Positions 1 through 12,720 are shown, counted from the stretch's first letter. The stretch is 64,000 bases of DNA from Epiperipatus broadwayi (GCA_028023455.1 JAQFVV010000032.1:4367392-4431391), one strand, 5' to 3'. Numbers and translations: made by a program. The notes: generated from the sequence alone by a model not told the origin.

Positions 1-2265
1 AATATATTAAAAGAAGGAATATAGAAGAGAGAGAGAAATAGTAGTACTAAATGATGAGAAAGAAGAATGTAGCTCTAGAGAAGAATTAGAGACATTAAAT
101 AAGTATGCAATGGATATAAAAAAGATGTTAGATATGAAGGACAGAATAATAATAAATATAAAATTGCATAATAATGGAAATATTAGTTTTACAGAAAATC
201 AATTGATTGACAGAAAATGAACTGAATGAGGTAGAGCAGAAGTTGAAAAGTGAAAAGATAAGAGCAGTAAAGATGTTGGTGAATTTGAGGAATAGGGCAA
301 AATTAAATCTATTATCATATTTTAATAAGATGGCACAGAAGACAATTTCCAGATAGCTGGAATAATACAAGAGTGAAGCTATTATTTAAAGTAAAGGGCA
401 AAGACCATAGAAAGATAAATAATTATAGACCAATAATAGTAATATGTGTTACATAAAGTTTTTGCATATATGGTGGCTGGAAGAATGGTAAAATGGATGG
501 AAGAAAATAATATAGTGGGAGAAATGCAAAGAGGTTTCAGAATCGATAAGCATATGGGGGATAGTTTATTTGTAATCACAAAACTTATAGATATGAGTAT
601 AAATACATCTAGGCAGTTATACTTGGTTTTTATAGATATAGAGAAGACATATGATAGAGTAAATGGAAATAAATTATGAGTAAGCTTAGTAAAGTTGGGA
701 ATGAATGGAGCTTTAATGAATCTTATAAACAGATTGCATGAAAATAATTATTATATGCCTAATTAGAAAATACAGAATCAGAGTTAAAAATGGCATGAGA
801 CTAAGACAAGGTGCCCTATGTCACTTCTTTTGTTTTTGTTATATTTAAGAGAAATGGAGAGAGCAATAGAAAGACTAGGAAGAGAGTTAGGGATATCATT
901 AACAGATGGCAGGGAAGTGTGTACATTGTCAGGTCTTTTATTTGCTATCTTTTTATAGACAGAAAGTAAGGAAAATATGGAAGTTATACTGGAGACTTGC
1001 ACAAGGGTGGGTAAAGAAATGGAGATCAAATTTAGTGAAGAAAAATAAAAAATAATGATGATAAATACTAGGGAAAGAGAAAGAATTTTTTATTGGGGAT
1101 ATAAAGTTAAATGTGGTGAATAGATATAACTATTTATGAATCTTCTTCAGTAATCAGAGGAATTACATGGATGAATGGGAGAAAAAATGATAAATGAAGC
1201 AAAAAAAAGGGGGACTGGCAAAAAAATTAACAGTGTTTTCATATAACAAATATGATGTAACAAGTATTGTATGGAAGGGAGTGGCAATTGCAGGATTAAC
1301 TTATTGTAATGATGCATTAATAATAGGCATTAGATTTCTTAGAAAAAATACAAAGAGAAGGAAGACATGCATTAGATGAGATGTGTGGACAACAAAGAAA
1401 GCAATTTATGGAGAAATAAGATGGTCAAATTATTATATCAAAGGTGCAAAAAACAAAATGAAAATGTTCAGTAGATTGCAATTTATGGATAGTAAGAGAA
1501 TAGCCATCATAATATTTAATTGGGTTATGAGTAAAAGACATGCAACAAAATGGGTGAAAATAGTAATACAGTATGCAGAAGATTTGGATAAACACTTCAT
1601 GTCAGTATTCTTGAACAAAAGCTGTGATGATTGGGTTAAGCAGATTGTTGAGTGTTATAGTGGCAAAGAATGGAATAGAAGAATATATGCATTAATAAAA
1701 AAATAGGAAGCTGGAGAGATGAAAAACTAGTATGATGTGTAAAAAGAGTTTAAATATATATAGAAGTAAACAGAATATTGGGTTTGAGTTAATTTATAAT
1801 ATTAGCAAGGAAGGTAGTTTACTGTTTAAGGCTTGAACAAGATCATGAGCAACAAGGGAATATACACATAAATTGAGAAATATGGGTGATTTAGTCTGCA
1901 AGTTATGTAAAGAAGAAATGGAAAATATTAGGCACCTGCTAATTAAATGTAAATGATTACAAGCAGATATGGTACAAATAATAAAGTTGTAGGAGAATAA
2001 ACATGAACAAAGTGATTATACAGAAAGTGTGTTTTTGGTTTTTATGCTGGCTTTGGAAAAAGATAAGAGGAATCTCGATTCAAAGGACAGAGAGTGGACA
2101 AAGATAATGTAGTGGAAATAGGATGGAGTAAGATAAAGAACAATATGGAAAAACCTAATGTATTAGATGAAAAGATAAGATAAGGTGTCTAACAGGTTTC
2201 TCAGGGTATAGTGGCTGTGCTATTCCTGACTTTGATAAAGGAGAAGCCATAATGCATCACATTGC
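1..2265 (+). pseudogene. 5'-truncated esterase-type LINE, copy A (RT to 3' end)
   Basis: Decayed non-LTR retrotransposon cut by the window edge. Reading the plus strand in broken frames gives the RT finger and palm, including QRGFR and a VFIDIEKTYDRV segment at 446-679, which matches the canonical F-x-D-x-EKAYD-x-V motif A region. The position of the catalytic F/YADD box near 930-960 reads FAIFL, so the active site is lost. Further on a C-x2-C-x8-H-x4-C knuckle appears near 1890-1950. The same protein order and the same 3' UTR (including a CTAACAGGTTT stretch followed by GAGAAG and TGCATCACAT) occur on the opposite strand at 59.15-61.4 kb, so both are copies of one family. Many stops and frameshifts: a dead copy. 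The end near 2265 is inferred from where the similarity stops. Confidence 0.85.
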
Positions 2266-3299
2266 AAGCTTAACAGTAAATACAAAGGGAATTTTATATT
2301 TAAATTAACAGCCTAAAAACGATTTACTCGCTGACGAAGAAGCTTCCAAATAAACAAAACAAATTTCGCTTAAAACTATTAAATGGGCCAAGCGCTTTCG
2401 AGGTTTGCCCTCATATTCATGGCCGACGAAAGTAATAAATCTTTACGTAGTGTTATTAAATAACAAATATGCAAATGTAAATGCAAATCAGTTTGACCAT
2501 TTTTTTGAAATGGAAAAACACGTGTCAGTAAATATGTCAGCACTGATCTTTGTTTATTTTTTCAGTTTTTTTTTCACTAAATACATGAAATTTTATTTTA
2601 AAGTTATTTGAACAATAATATTAATAGTAAAAAAGTGAATAAGAAGATTTGCGATTTCATAACTTGTTTAAATGTTTGTTCTTATCATCCTTGGAAAAAT
2701 AATTGTGAATCTTTGCTTACTTTTCCAGATTTTAACTAAATAGTATGAAATAAAAATGAGAAATGTAATTCTTCAAAATATTTAATTAAATACTTTTTTT
2801 CTTATTTGGTTGTATTATTATAGTTTGTAGCCTTTATTTTCGTACTATTTTTTAATTATAGTTGTAGTGTTAAGTAAAACGTTTTGTTCTTTTTTACTTT
2901 GTAGTACTTATTTTCATTTTAAGTTGTTTAATTAATGTAACAGTAAATATACAAGTAAAGAAAGAAAATATTAAAATAGTACTAACAATAAATATGCATA
3001 TTTTAATATAAAATTCATGTTATTATTTTAATATTATAAATAGTTAAAAAAGTCACAGGGCATTTACTAAAATGCTACCCAATTATTTATGTAATTTGCT
3101 CAAACAAATATTTAAAAATACCAAATGTTTTGACAATACTAGGAAGGAAATTAAACCTGGAGCTTTAGATTCACGAATATTGAATTTAAGTGACACTTTA
3201 AACAAATAGGTTATTCTACCAAAAGCAAATCATTAAAAATTTATATAATTATTTATGACAATCTTCATAGTTTTTTTCACTTTTCTCTAAGAGAAAGAT
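2266..3299. other. AT-rich intergenic DNA
   Basis: Very AT-rich sequence with scattered homopolymer runs. No coding potential, RNA gene or repeat boundary recognised. Confidence 0.5.
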
Positions 3300-4680
3300 T
3301 AATAATTAGCTTCCTAACATTGTGAATAATCACCCTAAGTTGATTTATGGGAATATTTCCAATTATCAGGTGAGCAGCTTCTTTGAATTTTTTTTGTACT
3401 TTGTGTGTTTTCCTCTTTATCCAATATTTTTGTCTTTTCACAATCACATACATGATCTACTTTAGATACATATGCCTTTTTTTCTTATCATCAATTTGTG
3501 CTCTTTTAATTATTTTTTAATGGGGCAACTAGTTTCACCAATATACATTCTTCCACATTCACACTGGATTTCTTACATGTAGTTTTTGTTTTTCCACACT
3601 TCAAGTTTAGGTTTTGTAGAAGTTAGAATTCTGCATGAAGTTTTAATGTTATTTTGATTGCAGATTTCTTTTAGTTTGTCTGCTATCCCATGTATGTATA
3701 GATACACTGCAGAATTAATAATTGTTTTATCAAGTGATGTTTCTTTTTGTTGTTTACTTAAAGACTTCTTAATGACTGCTGATGGAATACCATTCTTCAT
3801 GAAGGCATTCTAAACATATTTTTTCTTTTTCCAAATCACTGAGAGCTGAACAAACCTCTTTTAGTCTGCTCCATAGTGAAAGTTTTATATTTCTATCATG
3901 ATTATATGGCTATATAAAGTACTTTTCTGTGTGTATAAATTTAAGCTATAGATTTAACTTTGCCATGATGAATTTTTGTTATAAGAACATCCAACAATGC
4001 CAATTTTTATTCTCTTTCTGATTCTATTATTAAGTTCATAATAAAATCAGAACAGGATTTAACATTTTTCAATGTTTTTGTGACAAGATTCCCTCATAGT
4101 AAATTCCCAATTACAGTTTATACAAAATACACTGGAAAATACTTATCTCTCATATGTCCAATAATGACAGAAACACAAAACATGGAGTTACATTATCACA
4201 AAGTAATTTGTTTAGAAATTAGTAATTTAGAAAAAAAATCTACATAAATAAACTTTCAAAAGGAATAGCTATCCATCAGCTGTCATTAAAAAACCTTAAA
4301 TAGACAACAAAAACAAACTTTATTGGTATTTTAGGGTATCCATGCATTTAAAAAACAGATGTATCTAAAAAATCAGACTACATATATGTCAATAAACACA
4401 TGTTTGATTGGTAAAAGACATACTGAAAAAAAAAGAAAAAAGTAATAAGAACAAACTTCAAAAGATTTAACATCACAATGTGACAATTCATAATATTTGA
4501 AAGCTACTTATTAATTTTGCACTTAGAGAAAAGTGGAGAAATCAGGAAGACTCTCACAGATAAGTATATGAAAATTCTACTAACTATTGCATTTGACAGA
4601 ATAGCCTAGTTGGTTAATTTTATATTAAATTTCCTAATAGTACTGTGACTGGTCAGGCTAGTAACATCTAAGAAAAATTT
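3300..4680 (-). pseudogene. Penelope-like element fragment, copy 1 (RT end and GIY-YIG)
   Basis: On the minus strand the segment 3800-3573 reads KNGIPSAVIKKS ... YIHGIADKLKEICNQ, the linker between RT and endonuclease in Penelope-like elements. After one stop it continues at 3573-3520 as EIQCECGRMYIGETSCPI, the GIY-YIG nuclease signature (usual form Y-x-I-x-C-x-CG-x-x-YIGET). A downstream LKEHK and HVCDCEK-like run at about 3400-3500 matches the rest of the nuclease domain. Upstream (3800-4100) the KLSLWSRLKEVCSAL segment fits the RT thumb. The stretch out to about 4680 aligns with copy 2 at 9.2-10.3 kb but is too decayed to translate. Stops throughout: inactive. Confidence 0.8.
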
Positions 4681-5785
<1,105 letters not shown>

Positions 5786-6000
5786 ATTATTTTCCAGAGA
5801 ATTTTTGTTTTGAAACTAAAATTTACACAGAATAACTAGATAAAACAAAATATTAATTCCAGGTTACAGATAGAATAATATTTATTTGGTTTCAATTCAG
5901 CGACTAATTATGATTCATTTAAGCAATATTTTTTATTTTTCTACGATAAATATTTTTTATTTAATTTTGAATACAATCACAGTTAAAGAATATATATATA
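5786..6000. other. AT-rich spacer between HHR repeats
   Basis: AT-rich sequence without recognisable similarity to the flanking repeats, ending in a TA run just before C2. Confidence 0.4.
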
Positions 6001-6463
6001 TTGTCTATACTAAACTCAATGTAATTATAAGGGACTAGAATTCAGACTTTGAAACTCCTTATAGCTATTCAATTCATCTTATACAACTGATACACATGAC
6101 CACATACATGTAAAAAAGATAAATGATCTTCAGTATATGCATTTCATGCTGAACCTGCATTCATCAGTTGGTCCACATCACTATCTCCCACACATTTGTA
6201 CAATCAGTGCTTAGTTTATATTAAGGTAGTCAATCTTCAAACTTTAATGTCCAAACTTCAATCTTCTCCACTCTCCAACTCTTCTGTCATCTATATTATT
6301 GAAAATCTGAGGATGGAATGCTCAAAGTCCTTGTTGATGTCAATATTATTGTTATACCCATGTAAACTGATTCCCCATACATAGGACCTTAATATATCAA
6401 TTTAATTATATAGAAGATGGATGGGCAGAATACAGGCTAAATATATATTTAAATACATGTATA
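6001..6463 (-). mobile_element. HHR repeat C2, first of a tandem pair
   Basis: Full-length unit of 463 bp. It starts at a TTGTCTATACTAAA motif that recurs as TTGTCTAGACTAAA at 6464, giving the tandem period with C3. Contains a hammerhead with perfect stem II. The pair C2-C3 is mirrored on the other strand by C4-C5. Confidence 0.88.
6125..6179 (-). ncRNA. Hammerhead ribozyme C2
   Basis: Minus-strand order: GATG, TGG bulge, ACCAA, CTGATGA (plus TCATCAG at 6161-6167), ATGC, loop AGGTTCA, GCAT, GAAA, short stem III, CTGAA. Stem II pairs perfectly (ATGC with GCAT). The 3' strand of stem I has drifted from TTGGT to CTGAA, weakening stem I. Core boxes intact. Confidence 0.7.
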
Positions 6464-6780
6464 TTGTCTAGACTAAATTTAATGTAATTATAAGGACCTG
6501 ACTTCAGACTTTCAAACTCCCTACAGCTATACAATCCATTTTATACAATTGATACACATGATCACATACACATGTAAAAGATAAATGATTTCCAGTATAT
6601 CTAATTTGTGCAGAATCAGCACTCATCAGTTAGTCCAGACCACCATCTCTCACAAACATATACAATCAGTACTTAGTTTATATGAAGGTAGCAAATTTTC
6701 AAACTTTATTAGACAAGCTTCTTCACTCTCCAACTCTTCCATTGTCTATATCATTGAAAATCTGATTTCTCAATTTTAAC
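6464..6780 (-). mobile_element. HHR repeat C3, second of the tandem pair, truncated
   Basis: Repeats the start of C2 at a 463-bp offset and runs through the hammerhead to the segment shared with other units, then stops near 6780 instead of completing the unit. Confidence 0.85.
6587..6641 (-). ncRNA. Hammerhead ribozyme C3 (compensated stem II, damaged core)
   Basis: CTGATGA present (plus TCATCAG at 6623-6629). Stem II is GTGC with GCAC, whereas C2 and C4 have ATGC with GCAT: both sides changed, so pairing is kept. The GAAA box has lost its G (reads CAAAT), so this copy should be inactive. Confidence 0.6.
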
Positions 6781-6964
6781 TTTTTATTTAATGTCAGTGG
6801 AATCATGTGTTTGGTGCTTACAGATATAAGGTTACATGTGTATATTTCAAAAATAATTAGTTATTTTTTCTCCTCCCATTTTTATTTTATTTCATAATAT
6901 TGTATTTATAGTTTAAAAACTCAGCATTTAACAAATAAAAACTTTTGAATTAAAAAAAAAATTT
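6781..6964. other. Spacer at the centre of the C2-C3 / C4-C5 palindrome
   Basis: About 185 bp of AT-rich sequence separating the minus-strand copies from the plus-strand copies. Confidence 0.5.
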
Positions 6965-7440
6965 GCTCATTCTTCTTCTGTATAATTAAGTGGACATATT
7001 AAGATTCTATGTGTGAGAGGTCAGAACGTCTTAGATCAACATGAATATGACAGTAATATTGACATTAACAAGGACTTTGGGCATTCCATTTTCAGATTTT
7101 CAATGACATGAATGGCTAAGAGCTAGAGAGTGAAGAAGATTGAAGTTTATCCAAAAAAGTTTGAAGATTTGGTATCTTAATATAAATTGAGCACTGGTTG
7201 TATATATGTGTGAGAGATGGTGATCTGGACCAACTGATGAATGCTGGTACAGCATGAAATACATTTATTGGAGATTATTTATCTTTTTCACATGTATGTG
7301 ATCATGTGTATCAGTCATATAAGAGAAACTGGATAGTTGTAGGAATCTGAAAGTCTAAGTTCAAGTCTTTTCTAATTACATTGTTTGGTATAGACAATAT
7401 ATATGTATTTAAATATTACATATTTAGTCTGTATTCTGCC
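6965..7440 (+). mobile_element. HHR repeat C4, first of plus-strand tandem pair
   Basis: Full unit in the opposite orientation to C1-C3. A TATAATTAAG...GACATATTAA motif near 6980 recurs near 7455, giving a period of about 474 bp with C5. Carries the best-preserved hammerhead in the window. Confidence 0.88.
7222..7276 (+). ncRNA. Hammerhead ribozyme C4 (best preserved)
   Basis: Type I hammerhead, 55 nt. In order: GATC (7222-7225), TGG bulge, ACCAA (7229-7233), catalytic box CTGATGA (7234-7240), ATGC, loop TGGTACA, GCAT (7252-7255), GAAA (7256-7259), short stem III ending in TTTA, then TTGG (7268-7271) and GATT. Stem I pairs CCAA with TTGG, then ATC with GAT beyond the TGG bulge. Stem II pairs ATGC with GCAT perfectly. 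Stem III is very short and loosely palindromic, typical of retrozyme and Penelope hammerheads that act as dimers. Predicted cleavage follows A7267. Activity is untested. Confidence 0.85.
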
Positions 7441-7850
7441 CATCTCTATTTATTATAATTAAGAAGACATATTAATGTTCTTTGTGTGAGGGGTCAGATT
7501 GACTTAACATCAACATGGGCATGACAATAATATTGGCATCAACAAGGGCTTTAAGCATTCTATTCTCAGATTTTCAATGATATGGTTGGCTGAAGAGTTA
7601 GAAAGTGAAGAAGATTTAAGGTTGACCATGAAAGTTTGAAGACTTGCTATCTTAATATAAAGTGAACACTAGTTGTATGTATGTACGGGATATGGAAATC
7701 TGGACCAGCTGTAGAGTTCTGGTTCAGCATGAAATACATACATTGGAGATCATTTGTCTTTTTCACATATATGTGGGCATGTGTATTAGTTGTATAAAAT
7801 GGATTGTATAGCTGTAGAGAGTTTGAAAGTCTGACTTCAAATCCCTTATA
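7441..7850 (+). mobile_element. HHR repeat C5, second of plus-strand tandem pair
   Basis: Unit following C4 head to tail. Cleavage-site to cleavage-site spacing between C4 and C5 (7268 to 7742) is 475 nt, the expected monomer length of the transcript. Ends at the CAAATCCCTTATA edge motif and a TA run near 7850. Confidence 0.85.
7697..7751 (+). ncRNA. Hammerhead ribozyme C5 (core mutated)
   Basis: AATC, TGG, ACCAG and GAAA boxes are recognisable, and stem I still pairs with TTGG. The catalytic box reads CTGTAGA (7709-7715) instead of CTGATGA, and stem II is GTTC opposite GCAT. Expected to be inactive. Confidence 0.6.
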
Positions 7851-8689
7851 ATATATATATATACTAAAAATGCATTTAAGTAGATATTGCATCGTAAATT
7901 AATAAGCATTATATTTCTATTTTATTTATGTGTTATTTTATGTTTTTCTAGCATAAAAGGGTGGAGCAACTAATCGGTAAATTTTTATTTTTTATTATTT
8001 AAAATATATGGAGTATGAAAAATAAAGTGCACTGATGAATTATTTTTAAACTAGGAAATTTCAAATTGGAGAACATTATGAAATAATACTGATACACATA
8101 TATTACTAAGAGCAAATATTTAATAAATAAAAAAAAGATTATTGAGATATCTTAAAACTGGGCTTTGATAAAGCTTAATATATTATTCTGTATATTAGTC
8201 TTCACAATTTTTTTCTTCAGACATTAAACTATAATTTAATATTATATGTGTGTTTGTGAAAATGTTTAATTCAATTTGTCATCTGGGAATTAGGCTTCAT
8301 ATTAAAAAAATATGTTTCATTCATTTTATTAGGAATGTCTTTTTCAAAAAGATTGAAGACTATGTAGATACCCTAAACTCTTAGATTGAAGTATATTAAA
8401 GCTCTCTCTCTCTCTTTTTACTTTGCAGTGGAATGACTATTAATAACACTGTGTTATTTGAAGACATGTGATGATAACATTGTATTTTTAGATACATATA
8501 GGAGTACTTCTATCATCTAATTAAATTGTTAATGTTTTATGAAACATTCAACATTCCTAGACGAGAAAGTTACAATCTAGCATTAGAGATTGAATCTGAT
8601 AGTCTTTATATTCATGAATATTGAAATTTAAAAAACAACTACACAATTCTGCCAACTATCAAATATTCTTATTTATGTGGTATTTCTTA
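7851..8689. other. AT-rich intergenic DNA
   Basis: No gene recognised. Contains a short CT dinucleotide run at about 8401-8415. Confidence 0.5.
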
Positions 8690-9312
8690 TTTTTCCATTT
8701 CTTTCTTTTTAAGCAATTAGTGAGGGCTTTCCAAACATTATGGATTATGATATTTAGTTTACTTATATGGTTATTTATCATTGTCATGTAAGCAGTTTCT
8801 AATTATTTCTTTTTTTACTTTTTTCTTTTTACTTAATATTCTTCCATTTCCCCTATACAGTTTATGTTCAATGCTGTTTTTTTTCTTTCTTAATATTGTT
8901 TTGTGTTCTTTTATATGTTTTTAAATGAAAAAACTGTATTCACTGATATATTTTCACATTCACATAGATGCAGTTCTTGTTTTTAGCACTTCAAGTATAA
9001 AGTTGTAAGGAAAGGAATTCTTCACAGTGTTACAGATTTGGAACATTGTTATGTTGCTGTAATGATAGATTTTTTTCTTAGTTTGTCACATTCCTGGTAT
9101 GTATTATACATTTCATTTTCTTTTTTTCTTCTGATAAATGGTTTTGTTGTCTAATTATTATTTTTTAATGATAGTTGATAGATAACAATTCTTCATGAGC
9201 ATTTGTTTTATTGGGAATTAATTCGTTCTAAGTGAAAAAAAACAACTTATCATAAACATCCAATCATGACAGAAATACAAAAAGTGGAATTATATTTATA
9301 CAACCAATTATG

Positions 9313-9564
9313 TAATATATAGGGTATATAAGCACAGACTTTCACATCACCCACCACTCTCCAAACTTGAACACATATATGTTGAAAAGATGAATAATCA
9401 CCAATATACGTATTTCATGCTAAACCAGCAATCATCAGTTGGTCCAGATTACACATATATGCAACAAGTGCTCAGATATATATATATATATATATTAAGA
9501 TAGCCAATCTTCATACTTTAATGGACAGGCTTCAATCTACTACACATTCCAACTCTTCAACTGT
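9313..9564 (-). mobile_element. HHR repeat C6, single insertion with 9-bp flanking repeat
   Basis: 252-bp partial unit inside Penelope copy 2. The 9-mer CCAATTATG occurs at 9304-9312 and again at 9565-9573, immediately flanking the unit, and the host element resumes on the far side: a clean target-site duplication. The left edge (TAATATATAGGGTATATAAG) is shared with C7. Confidence 0.88.
9396..9450 (-). ncRNA. Hammerhead ribozyme C6 (well preserved)
   Basis: Minus-strand order: AATC, TGG bulge, ACCAA, CTGATGA, TTGC, loop TGGTTTA, GCAT, GAAA, TACGTATA, TTGGT, GATT. Stem I pairs perfectly on both sides of the bulge (AATC with GATT, ACCAA with TTGGT). Stem III with the last A of GAAA is the palindrome ATACGTAT, followed by A17. 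Predicted cleavage is between plus positions 9405 and 9404. The only defect is a T-T mismatch at the base of stem II. Confidence 0.83.
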
Positions 9565-10290
9565 CCAATTATGATAAAACATAGGAGGAAATTATGCTAC
9601 CATTATGGAATAAAGCAAAAGAAGTTTATTCAGAATTATGTAATTTGGTAAAAAAAAAAGTCCTTGTAGAATAAATTTTAGATATAATTAAAAAAACTAA
9701 ACTAAAAAACAAAAACAAAGCAATGATCGATATTGTAATATATCTATCCACACAGGAACTATAAACAAACTAAAAAAAAAAAAAAAATGCAATCTTCAAA
9801 ATGTAAACTTGACATGATTAACCAAGAATTGAAACTATGAATCACAATATAAACATGGGAAAGATATAAGTTGATAAAACTAGCCACCCTATTAATTAAT
9901 ATATAAGACAACACAAATCAATGATAAAAGAAGGAAATACAAATAAGTAGAAGACCATGTATATACCTAAGAATATAACTTTACTTGGGAAAACATTTGA
10001 ATACTGAGTAGGAGGGGGGGGGGTAAAAACTGTTTACAGGACAATAGCAAATAACTTCAGCAGTCAATCTATGTGACAATCTATAATGCATATTTTTTGA
10101 AAATCACTTTAACTTTGCTTTTAAAATAAATAAACGAGGAGTCTCATAAATGTTAAATTTCTGTTGACTATTGCCTTTAGTAGAAATAGTCCAATTGGTT
10201 TGAGTATTAATTTAACCTCAGTATTCCACAATCTAAGTGTTACTATTGCAATCACCTTTCTAAACTGTCATTTGGTCATAGCATCAGTTA

Positions 10291-11640
10291 AAGAAAATGA
10301 CAAAATTACTACTGAATTGTGTTATATATAATTAAATTACAGGATTTAGAAAAAGTATAAACAAAACTTGAGTTTTTTTAAAAAACAATTCACAGTCCAA
10401 CTAGGTAATAAAACTACAAATAGTTTTAATGCTTATTTATTAATTGGAATTGGTAATCAGCAGACATAGGTCAAAGTTAATAATTTTACTATAGCTTTAC
10501 CCTTTTCTTTCTGCTTTTTTATGGCTGCTGTTGGGTTAGTTCTTAAAAGTTATCATTCCACATCAGTTTCATATCGATAAAAGCCACTGGAATCTTATTT
10601 TAAGAATTGTTGTTATTCTATGGAGTTTAAACATAAATATTAAAGCAACATTATAAACATTACACAGAGATTATAGAAGAAATAAGTTCAAAATAATAAA
10701 TAAAACGTTATACATTTAGCAAAAGATGATAATATAATCATTAAACGATGACAATTGGGTCTTAAAATGTATGAAATTTTGTAAAGTAAATAAAAATGTT
10801 AATATCTAGAGATTTTTAGATTACTATTTTTTTTTAAAAAAAATCATACTTATAAAATTCTGTCATGTTATTCAAAGTTTAGGAATATATAACTGATAAA
10901 TTGACTAGCAAATCGCTTCCAACAATCCTCTAAAGAGAATGAGTGAAGGGAAAGGCCAGTGATATTTTGCTATTTTACTATTTACCTACTAAGAATAATG
11001 GATAGTTTTTTACTTCCCATAATCAAGCTATTTGCATCAGTGGTTATAATTTGTGTGATGGTTATTTGGAAAGATAAGTTAGTTTTATTTGAAAATAGAA
11101 CTGACAAACTATGGTATCATCGAGTATATTGAACCTTTTAATATAAGACCAAACAGTAGGTAGATGGGTTGTTCTCTAGTCGAAAACATATACTCACACC
11201 TGTTTAAATGTATACTTTTTTCCTCAAGTAAAATGCCTATTTTCATTAGTTTCATGTAAGGTGCATTTATGTGCTGTATATTTATTTTGCGTAATGTGTG
11301 ATTGAATAATCGTACTGTTGACTTATATATCACACGTATTTGTGCTTGTATGCCTATTTGTCTTAGTACTTTCATTTCTATTTGTCAAATACATTAAGTA
11401 TAATTATGACCTCTATGTTGTATAATTTATTTGCTTATGCGAGCTGTTTAGGAGGGTGTCTATGTATGTGTATATATAAACTTATATAGATTATTATATT
11501 TAAAACAAGTTTCTTTTTTTCTTTTTTCATATTATATTTTAAAATAGAAATTCCGTGACTTTATCTTTAACTATTTAATTGATTTTGAGCATGAAAAAAT
11601 TTGACTGGGTGAAACCTCACTTGGTTTTATAATTGTATAA
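10291..11640. other. AT-rich intergenic DNA
   Basis: No recognisable gene or repeat. Short open frames here look like chance. Confidence 0.5.
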
Positions 11641-11667
11641 TGGTCAAACTAGACTTCCTATCCTGCC

Positions 11668-11697
11668 AACCGTGTCCATGGATATGTGGACACGGTT
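11668..11697. repeat. Perfect 10-bp inverted repeat (hairpin)
   Basis: AACCGTGTCC (11668-11677) is followed after a 10-nt loop by GGACACGGTT (11688-11697), an exact reverse complement. A GATCACAGTGATC palindrome follows directly. Function unknown. Confidence 0.9.
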
Positions 11698-12514
11698 CGA
11701 TCACAGTGATCTCGCTTTACTGATGACTTTAATAGTGATTTTTCAGTTTGCCAAAACATTTTAAGAGGCCCAGAGTCGAATGCGTCAAACTTGTTTTGAC
11801 GGAGAGTATATTTCAAGCGTACCAACAAGGAGAGGTAGCGTTCCGAAGAATGATTCTTTAGTTTTGCTATTAACGTAGTCAGGGCTCAGAACACACATAT
11901 TAAGGCCCAATAAAAGCTCAGCCAAGCTTTCTAGTTTTTCAGACAATTTTGGATCAGCATATTTTAACCACAGAGAAGGATGTTTCTTAAAATAAATTTA
12001 TATCTTTTTAGGATTGTAAGATGGGAGTTACGCGACATTTTCACTTATGGCGAATTTCAATTCCTAGCTTTGCCTCGCATTTATTTTATACAGAGAACTC
12101 TACAATCAACGTGCCGATTTTTGTTTAAAAGTTTTTGCTACAGTTTTCTCCAAAATCGAAACGGTTATTTTACTATTGCTAAAGTTTTTAAAAGTAAGGC
12201 GGAACTACGGGCTTGCTTCCAAAAGCGGACCACGCAGCTCATTTCGGATGGAGAGATTGCAATATCAGTTACATCATTTACATGAATTCTCGTATAATTG
12301 CATGGTAACGAGGGAGAAACTTATATACGAACGACTGTGGAAATTCTTCTGATTCGTCACGGCCATAATGCCGCCACCAACGGTAGAGCTGAAAACTCTT
12401 TTACGTTTACCGGTGTTTCATTTTTATTTTTAACCTGGAGTGGACTACAGTAATATATATATTTTTTTTCTCAAACTGGATTTCACATTTCCGTTTCTCC
12501 ATTCTCGCGATACG

Positions 12515-12611
12515 ATGATGTTTCTTGGCAACCAGCGACAATACTCGCCGGTCTATAGTAGTCCTTTTATGTATGAAAATGTCATTCGGGGCAAAAGCAG
12601 TCGGGCAAAAG
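12515..12611 (+). CDS. Candidate short first coding exon, unknown gene
   Basis: An ATGATG start at 12515 opens 32 codons (beginning MMFLGNQRQYSPVYSS and ending KSSRAK) that stop at AAAAG/GTAAAG, a good splice donor, leaving one base of the next codon (phase 1). Codon composition is much less AT-skewed than the surroundings and the exon sits in the GC island. I do not recognise the peptide. It could equally be chance open sequence inside a CpG-rich promoter. The frame also remains open upstream to 12440, so the start is uncertain. Confidence 0.3.
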
Positions 12612-12720
12612 GTAAAGTTGTTTTATTTTTTAGTAAACGCCTTATGTATAGGAGCCATTGAGAAACGTTTGTCCTCGCCTTTTTATTGTGTCGAAGACTG
12701 ACGTTTTTATGTATAAAGCA

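Larger units (their letters stand above)
8690..10290 (-). pseudogene. Penelope-like element fragment, copy 2
   Basis: Aligns segment by segment with copy 1 at 3.3-4.7 kb, in the same orientation: the GIY-YIG tail (8700-8810), the nuclease signature region (plus-strand CACATTCACATAGATGCAG at about 8952 against CACATTCACACTGGATTTC), the linker (TTCTTCATGAGCATT at 9190), and an upstream RT part with shared ATGTGACAAT and GACTATTGC blocks (10.06-10.25 kb). More decayed than copy 1; no continuous frame. HHR repeat C6 is inserted inside it with a 9-bp duplication. Confidence 0.65.
11641..12720. other. Higher-GC island, possible promoter / first-exon region
   Basis: GC content and complexity rise clearly above the surroundings, with CpG-containing words (for example near 12,360-12,420 and 12,500-12,600). 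Contains a perfect 10-bp hairpin at 11668-11697 and an open exon candidate at 12515-12611. This is the kind of contrast expected at a 5' exon or promoter in an AT-rich genome, but no conserved protein is recognised. Confidence 0.35.
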
